Part shown: positions 57,920-64,000 of the stretch, piece after piece | Layout of the letters: each line of letters starts with the position of its first letter | Numbering within the stretch: the first letter of the stretch is position 1 | NCBI RefSeq assembly: GCF_029784165.1 | Contig: NC_073696.1 | Coordinates: forward strand, 114,236,665-114,300,664 | From: Wyeomyia smithii | Lineage: Eukaryota; Arthropoda; Insecta; Diptera; Culicidae | DNA: 64,000 nucleotides | Direction: 5' to 3' | The notes under the pieces: generated by a model | What the model saw: only the letters and a program-made list of their open reading frames with translations | The model's database searches: none | Told to the model about the DNA's origin: nothing | Translations under genes and position numbers: made by a program

Positions 57920-58665
57920 GAGCTTCGTAGCCGCAAGGTTACAGAGTCCGCTTTGATAAGCGAGTGGTCGTGAGTTCGAATCTCAGTAGAATCAGGCCAT
58001 TTGGTTGTCAAAGGACTTTAACATGGGTTCATTATCAGGCTCTCTACTACATACCCTTCCTTCAAGCTGAATTCTATGGTACCCTTGCTGACTTTCATCC
58101 TTACAAAAAAAAAGTCCCTCTTATAATAAAACTGTTCTGAGTAACGTATAATAGTTCTCTTCAGGGAATTGTAATTATGACGCGGTCTTGGCTGGAGGAA
58201 CGAGGTTTCGATACGACTCCTTCCTCTTGACAAAAATTTAAGTCCTACTTATAATAAACCTGACCAGAGGTGAAGCATTGGGTGCCTCTTCAGGGAATTG
58301 TGATTGTGACGCGGTGTTGGTAGGAGGAACGAGGTTCGATAAGACTCCTTCCTCTTGACATAATAAGTCCCTCTTAGAATAAACCTGGCCAGAGAGGAAC
58401 GTTAGGTGTAGCCTCAGTTCAGGCAATTGTAATTTGGCGATATTGGTAGGATAGAAAAGAGGCTCGGTATAGTAGAGCAGTAAGCTTGAAATGAAAGGGT
58501 AAACTCTCACACACAAGCACGGATATAAATAAAAAAAAAGCGTATCATTCACTTCAATAGTGATACTGCCAATAATATGAAGTGCGGAGTACAGAAAACA
58601 CCTGGGCAATATCACAATAGATCAAATGTCTCTGGTCGCAGTGATGAGTCCACACAGAGAAAAAA
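57920..58665 (+). mobile_element. tRNA-headed repeat, copy B, with internal tandem repeats
   Basis: The head at 57923-57993 (gagcttcgtagccgcaaggt, B-box-like GAGTTCGAATCTCAG) and the end at 58620-58665 (ctctggtcgcagtgatgagt, ccacacagagaaaaaaaa) match copy A in inverse orientation. Between them are about three units of 125 bp starting near 58120, 58245 and 58372. Units carry cttcagggaattgtaattat/gtgattgtgacgcggtnttg and gactccttcctcttgacaaa. Copy A lacks clear copies of this block. Confidence 0.7.
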
Positions 58666-59199
58666 AAGTGGATTCCTTGAGGTACACCAGAGTACATAGT
58701 AAATGTATTCCTTGATTTTCACATATTGGAATCTTTATACTAGATATGTTTGCAGCCACCACTAGAGCGGACCACCACCTCCGAAGTCACTTACCAATTA
58801 AAGAATGCTGTCCATTTTAACTACGTCAAATACCTTGCTATTATATGTGTAAATAGTAAATATCAATATGGGTGTTCATGTCGAGCCGTAAAAATAATCA
58901 CCTTCATTTACGAGTAATGGAAGATACACAGTTTACGGCAGAGTATTTGTATACGAGCTCGATGTGAGGACCCCTAGTATATAGTTAACAGTGGAGTAAA
59001 TTCGCAAAGATTTGTAGTAACGGATGTCTCTCTTTGAGCAGAGGAAATGCGACCAGCGAGCGCTAGCTGATCACTGACCTACTTTTAACGGATAGGATGG
59101 CTATAATACGATAGGTCTCTCCATCTGAGCGAGATGCTTTTCTATGATTAGGTTCAACATGAGAATTTACGGAAAAGGAACCGAATTTTAGTAAGTGCA

Positions 59200-59560
59200 T
59201 TTCAAGTCCCCGCGGCGACCTATCACCTCTACCAAAAACGTCCCTATCTCAATCTCCTCGTGGTGCTAACTGGCATACGAGTCACCTTATTGAAGATCGG
59301 GTTCCAACATCCGGGCGTCCGCGTTTGCCATCAGGCAGCAACCAAGACGTTGACGTAGCGGGTTCGTTGGAAAATGAACCGGAACTGTTGCCGACGCGGA
59401 CTTGCTGATCGAGACTGACCACACCTTCACGAAAAAGAACCTCTGATACCAGTCGTACAAGACACGCCTTTCGAAGACGGTAGAACAAAAAACGTGACGC
59501 GTATCATGAAGATCACCTCGGAGGAACCACTGGATCCACCTATTTAATTAGAAGACACCT
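59200..59560 (+). repeat. 5' region of a second RTE-like element
   Basis: caatctcctcgtggtgctaa + ctggcatacgagtcacctta + gaagatcgggtt aligns with 35300-35350 (caacctccacgaggtgccaa, ccggcatacgagtaacctta, gagatcgggta). The corresponding 3' half appears after intervening insertions at 61680-62650. Confidence 0.6.
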
Positions 59561-59975
59561 CGGAAACCAGCTCACCCCCTTCGATCTTCAGTTAGATACT
59601 CAACTCGCTACACCTGGATTCACGCAGCAAGGCTTTATGGAGCCCCCTCGGTCTCTGCCTCTTTTCAACCATCTTCAAAAACTGAGACTCACCTAACTCG
59701 CCACCAGTGTTCCCGTCAACAGAGCCATCCCGGTATTGAGTTCAGAGTAATAGAGGGGGTCTTCCAGCCTGTTACCTCGAGCAACTTCCTGACAATATCC
59801 CAAATTTCAGCATTGGTTCGCCGCCACATTTCTCACAACCAGAAAGCATCGTGCAGAGCAATATGGAAACCCTCCGTTCCTTCGCAGCCAGCGCTCATAA
59901 CAGTCGTCTCGGTTCTGGGGGCAGATGTAAATCGGAGTCTTCCAACCAGCTTTAGCAGGCAAGTATGTTCACGAT

Positions 59976-60722
59976 TTGCCCTACTTGCTGTCTGATACCG
60001 CTCTGATTTCTAGCTGCACTCCCGGCACTTCGATTTTTATAGCACAAACGCGACAACCTAGCACTCGACCTTCTAACTCCCAGAATAAGATCAGCGTTTA
60101 CTATCAGAACACCGGTTATATGAACACTGACCTCTGTTTAGTCGTCTCACATCAATGCTACGACATTATTGTCCTTACTGAGACTCGGCTGTGTCCGAGA
60201 ATTTCTCGTCAGTGGTTGGGCGAGGTTTTTCGCTACGATAGTAGCACTAATAACAGCCGCAAATCAACATGTGGGGACGTTCTTTTGACAATCACTGTCA
60301 TTTACACTGACTTGACAGCTGTCTATAAATTGAAAGCTAAACTTGATAAACTTGGGATTACCAGGCCCCTCTTTCAATGGTTTCAGTCGTTTCTCACCGG
60401 TCGCCGTTTAACCGTTGCTATTGAGAATTGCCAATCCACTTACTTTGTCGCTACGTTCGGAATACCGCAGGGAAGCCACCTAGGACCACTTATCTTTCTG
60501 CTCTACTTCAACGACGTGAATCTAGTTTCTAAAGGACCACGGCTATCTTATACAGATGACCTTAAACTTTATCTTTGTGTTCATACAATCGAAGACTGTG
60601 GCTTCCTTCAACGTCAATTGGATATCTTTCCCGATTGGTGTCATCGAAGCTATATGGATGTCAATCCGTCAAAAACAGAACAGAAAAAAAACAGACGATA
60701 CATTTTGAATACGCCTCGCTAG
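59976..60722 (+). pseudogene. CR1/Jockey-like LINE, endonuclease joined in frame to RT by an internal deletion
   Basis: One 248-codon frame. Residues about 40-105 resemble the N-terminus of an APE endonuclease (ISVYYQNTGYMNTDLCLVVS, CYDIIVLTETRLCPR). It then jumps directly to the middle of a reverse transcriptase: KAKLDKLGITRPLFQWFQSF, FGIPQGSHLGPLIFLLYFND, LSYTDDLKLYLCVHTIEDCG. The rest of the endonuclease and the RT fingers with motif A are missing. The frame happens to survive the deletion. The ATG is not a native start. Confidence 0.8.
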
Positions 60723-61240
60723 GGACAGAAATCAGGCGTGTAAGCCAAGTCAAGGATTTGGGAGTAATTCTGGATACTCAGCTTACTTTCAAGCCTCACA
60801 TTTCGTACGTCATCAATAAAGCCTCTAGAGGTTTAGGTTTCATCTTCAGGACTGCTTAGAAATTCACGGATGTCTACTACCTCAAATCGTTGTAATGCTC
60901 ATTATCCTGTTGTATATTAGAATTTCGCTCGAGTGTCTGGACCGCATATCACAATGGTTTGAAAAATTAGAGTCAGTTTAACGGTGCTTTTTAAGATTCG
61001 CTCTCTTTCGTCTCTCAAGCTACGAAAGTCGTTGCCTTTTGATTCGTTTGGAGCCCCTGTTCGTCCGTAGAGACACTGCCAGGGCATCGTTCACCACAGA
61101 CCTTTTGCAAGGACGCATCGACTGCCCTGTTCTCTTAGAGCAGATGAATATTGGCGTACAACCTCGTGTCCTACTCGATACAACTCGATACTACAACTAC
61201 CAGCTCAACGAAATAACTACAGCATGTTTGGCGCAATAGT
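60723..61240 (+). pseudogene. C-terminal part of the same LINE, frameshifted
   Basis: Continues in another frame: SLGTEIRRVSQVKDLGVILD, TQLTFKPHISYVINKASRGL, GFIFRTA. After more breaks come LEPLFVRRDTARASFTTDLL, QGRIDCPVLLEQMNIGVQPR. VKDLGVILD and the F..DLL.GRIDCP phrase are standard for CR1/Jockey tails. Confidence 0.8.
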
Positions 61241-61640
61241 TGGTCTCCAAAGACTGTTCAACAGAGTACCTGCAAAGTTTGATCTTACAAAGCTCCCCTT
61301 TATCCCAAAACTCTCCAGACCGTTATCCTCAGGACTTTTATATATGGTCGTACATGCTGGCCAAGCAGAGCGAACAAAGAAGAAACAGTATGGACCTGGG
61401 CATCTGGGACGAGATGCCGATGGACCAGGTGCGTGCTGCGTGGGATTCTTTCGAGAAACGTCTCAAGTTCGTCATACAGCACAAAGGGTGGGAAGAGGAA
61501 GGGATCCCACCTAATGTGTCGTGAAGGTTCTCGATAAGCATTGTCTCAAAAACAATTGACTCAGAAATGAATATCTTGTATTTTCATTTTTTAACACATT
61601 TTTAATGTGTATTCGAACTCATTGAACACCCTGAACTGTA
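61240..61640 (+). pseudogene. C-terminal fragment of a Tc1/mariner-superfamily transposase with one TIR
   Basis: A frame to 61524 has SQNSPDRYPQDFYIWSYMLA, NSMDLGIWDEMPMDQVRAAW, DSFEKRLKFVIQHKGWEEEG. This is the SPDLNP.DF..W ... A..SFPKRL..CI...G end of Tc1/mariner-group transposases. Downstream, cgaactcattgaacaccctg (61612-61631) followed by aactgta is a TIR-like end (inverse: TACAGTTCAGGGTGTTCAAT). Similar ends are, as I recall, known from mosquito DD37E elements. 5'-truncated. Confidence 0.7.
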
Positions 61641-61679
61641 CTGGCACATCTGGACATCTAATTTAGGAAACTGTGGAAA

Positions 61680-62655
61680 GTCAAGGTGGAGATGGCCAAA
61701 GACGGATGAACGTGAATCGAGCACTTCGAGGAACATACGTTTTGATATCCAGAGGTTGACCGCTGACGGATTTACTGCTGAGTGCAATCGGAAGGTTGAT
61801 GAGAAGATTGTAGACCTGAATGAATACTGGAGGCTCATCCGCGATACGGTCAGCAGTATAAAGTTTTCCAGAGGCTAGAGCGACTTGAAAGAGGCTCCAC
61901 CAACGCAAGAAACTGCGAACGCGGAGGCAGAGGTATGCTACTCCAGGCACGACATGAGAAGTTTCTATAAAGTGGTGAACGGTATAAGATTCTCTCCGGC
62001 ATTCGGTTTCATAGGCTGAGGCTGTTGCAGAACGCCTTTGTTGGAGAGTACCAGGTAGTTTCCGAAAAGGGCGATCTACGACAGACCAAATGGTACCTTG
62101 TGTCGAATCCTTGACAAGTTCAGAGAAGTAAACTTGCAGATGCAGATCTGTTCATAGACTGCAAGGCGGCATACGATTCAGTTAAGGGCAATGAATGCGA
62201 TAGATTATAATGGGGGTAGATAATGCGTTGGTATAAAGCAAGATGACGGGCTCTCGAACTTGTTGTTTGACATTGTCTTGGAGCCAAGTGAAAGACGGAT
62301 TTCAGTCGCTTGCTGGACTTTTTACGGTTTATTAACCAGGTGAAACTCCGCTATAGGTATGTCTACACGAAATTTACGCTCTACAGGACGTTGGTTACAC
62401 GAGGTGTACCGTATATATCAACGCGCGGATATAATCAAGCTGATAAAATACGGCAGGCTACAGTGTGCTGGCCACGTGGCACGAATGTCGGAGGAGCGAC
62501 CAGCGAATATATTATTTAGCAGAGAGCCCGACACAAGTCGACCTTTTCGAAGGTAGACTCCGTAATCGATGGATGTGTGGTGTTAATGAGGTCGCTCGAT
62601 GGACAGATTTTAGGGGCGACTGATTCGAAAGAGGGTTATTAACGACCTTTCGCCA
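61680..62655 (+). pseudogene. 3' half of the second RTE element, degenerate
   Basis: tgcaaggcggcatacgattc at 62159 encodes CKAAYDSVKGNE (motif A). gttgtttgacattgtcttgg follows at 62261 (LLFDIVLE, motif B). RLQCAGHVARMSEERPANIL lies at 62456. They match the 35270-38186 copy in order but with large deletions. It ends near aaaactaaaataagta (62656-62671). Confidence 0.7.
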
Positions 62656-62856
62656 TAAAACTAAAATAAGTAACCGGAAGCCACTAACTGGTGAGAGAAA
62701 CCAGAAGCTTACAGTTAAATTGTTTTGCGAGGCTTACTGTGCCAGTGGTTGGACCTGCCGACAATTTGTGAATCCTATATTCACATTAATTTGACATATT
62801 TAGGATATTTCCATGCTATTATTATTTTTTCTTCGAGCTGTTGACAGAATCTACAC

Positions 62857-62949
62857 ACTTTTACATTACACTTTTATTTCACTTTGCTTTCTTATCCTAT
62901 CAGTGATAGAATTAAAAAGTGAAGTGAAATAAAAGTGTAATGTAAAAGT
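62857..62949. repeat. Perfect 28-bp hairpin
   Basis: ACTTTTACATTACACTTTTA (62857 onward, 28 nt to 62884) is exactly inverted at 62922-62949. A 37-nt loop separates them (62885-62921). It may be a small palindromic MITE; no target duplication is evident. Confidence 0.8.
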
Positions 62950-63737
62950 CCATGCTATTGTCGAAAGAAGGTATGCAAACGGTTGAAGGCTACTCTACTT
63001 TTGGAATGTTCAGAGAAGAAGGTAGTTGCGTTTTTGTACCTTATATTTTCAAGGATGGCGGAATATTTCCTCCGGGTATTGACGAAGTTCTACACAGTTT
63101 TTGGGTTAGTTTTGAGATTTCGCTATATTTCATTTAAGTGAACCTTTTCCCTGTGTTACATTTAGTTTGACCTCGCTCGACGCATACGTTTCAGGGCGGC
63201 TCTAAGTAATTTTGTTAGCTCCGGAGAAAACCATTCGGAATATTTACGATTATAGTTAGCACATTCCTGAAAAAATACTACAAGGTATACAGCCCTTGGG
63301 TTGTATGAAATGGTGACGTGGGATTAAACACTGTAATTACGGTAATTACAGACACAATGAATTCGTTTGTTTAATGGTTCACGTTTTTTAACTCTCAGCC
63401 TCCCCTTCTTTTTCCAGAAATATATTTATTTACACTCGAAAGAACTTCATTTACACTTAGTGATGTTGTGCCTGTAGTGTTTTTTTGTGCAAACAACATT
63501 TAACAATTGCAACGAAGTTAAAGTTTAAAAAGATTCAGTTTTGTTTTTTGCTTCACAAGTTTGTTTCATTTGCCAACAATTACATTCACTGTATTACGAA
63601 GACAGCTCATATAAGTATATTATTTTATTTGTAAAGTTGAAAATAAAAAAATATCTAACAATGTTGAAATGTAAAAAAAAAAAAGATTCTGAATAGATTT
63701 TAGTAAATGGACAAAAACATTCACAAGCACTCGCTCG

Positions 63738-63782
63738 CCGATTGTTGTGCCAATCACCGACGCCCAGGGAGGCGACTCCACC
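63738..63782 (-). repeat. Fragment of the 25651/27531 SINE family
   Basis: ttgttgtgccaatcaccgac + gcccagggaggcgactccac matches the 3' body of both SINEs (compare 25710-25747). Only about 45 nt remain. Confidence 0.7.
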
Positions 63783-64000
63783 TTTACCTTCGAGACATCA
63801 AATTGGTCTAAATTCATGGAAGCTAACATAAATTGACCAATTGGGACGGGCAGACTCTGTCAATTTTTTTTGGATATTGATACAGAGAATATCACAGGGA
63901 ATAGTTGGTGTCTATTCATGTCGTCTGTGCTAGGAATGCTCGCATGTGATTGGTTTATTGTTCGCGTCAATTTGTCCTTGACACTTTTTATCGATTTTTA

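Larger units (their letters stand above)
54828..64000. other. Lar intron upstream of Ig2, running off the right edge
   Basis: No exon encoding Ig1 was found. It contains a mariner relic, a SINE, a tRNA-headed repeat and a nested LINE cluster. 55500-56100 stands out as GC-richer, repeat-poor and rich in TAATTA motifs (see findings). 62960-64000 is AT-rich apart from a SINE fragment. Confidence 0.7.

Overview
This window is eukaryotic, AT-rich and dense in transposable elements. It looks like mosquito DNA, most likely Aedes. That rests on three things: a Lar gene very close to the Drosophila protein but spread over introns of 8-15 kb; tRNA-derived SINEs with poly(A) tails that resemble Aedes Feilai elements; and mosquito-style RTE, Jockey/CR1-like, Penelope-like, mariner and MITE debris. 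The species call is an inference. No sequence search was run.

The only host gene I can support is a central part of Lar on the minus strand. Lar is the leukocyte-antigen-related receptor protein tyrosine phosphatase, a type IIa RPTP that acts in axon guidance and synapse formation. Nine constitutive exons keep one reading frame with GT/AG splice sites and compatible phases. From 5' to 3' on the minus strand they encode the first half of Ig2 (54645-54827), the rest of Ig2 plus Ig3 (43375-43761), FN1 (43174-43307 and 42854-43004), FN2 (30158-30258 and 29704-29896), FN3 (14695-14845 and 14101-14237) and FN4 (5498-5794). Ig1 and everything upstream lie beyond the right edge. FN5-FN9, the membrane segment and both phosphatase domains lie beyond the left edge. 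A previously unlisted 24-nt, phase 1-1 microexon (31749-31772) lies in the FN1-FN2 intron and would add eight residues to the linker.

The rest of the window is intron filled with mobile DNA. 1-5497: a 1.16-kb foldback and a 193-bp TA-flanked MITE. 5795-14100: a 3' LINE remnant, a 1.4-kb TA-flanked element and two tandem-unit arrays. 14846-29703: a TTAA-flanked palindromic MITE, a 3.8-kb palindrome of two Penelope-like elements joined head to head, a hAT-like MITE, a foldback carrying two tRNA-like sequences, and two SINEs with target-site duplications. 30259-42853: the microexon, the 3' end of a LINE with a CCHC-like motif, a broken RTE element inserted in a second tRNA-like foldback, another foldback, and a CR1/Jockey-like LINE remnant. 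43762-54644: a TIR element, a roughly 290-bp tandem array and a tRNA-headed repeat. 54828-64000: a mariner relic, a 253-bp SINE, a tRNA-headed repeat with 125-bp internal repeats, and a nested RTE / Jockey-like / mariner cluster.

The window contains no operons, CRISPR arrays or rRNA genes, and I see no convincing functional tRNA gene. Exon boundaries follow from splice consensus, phase and similarity to Lar as I remember it. Transposon boundaries are by eye and approximate unless a target-site duplication is quoted.
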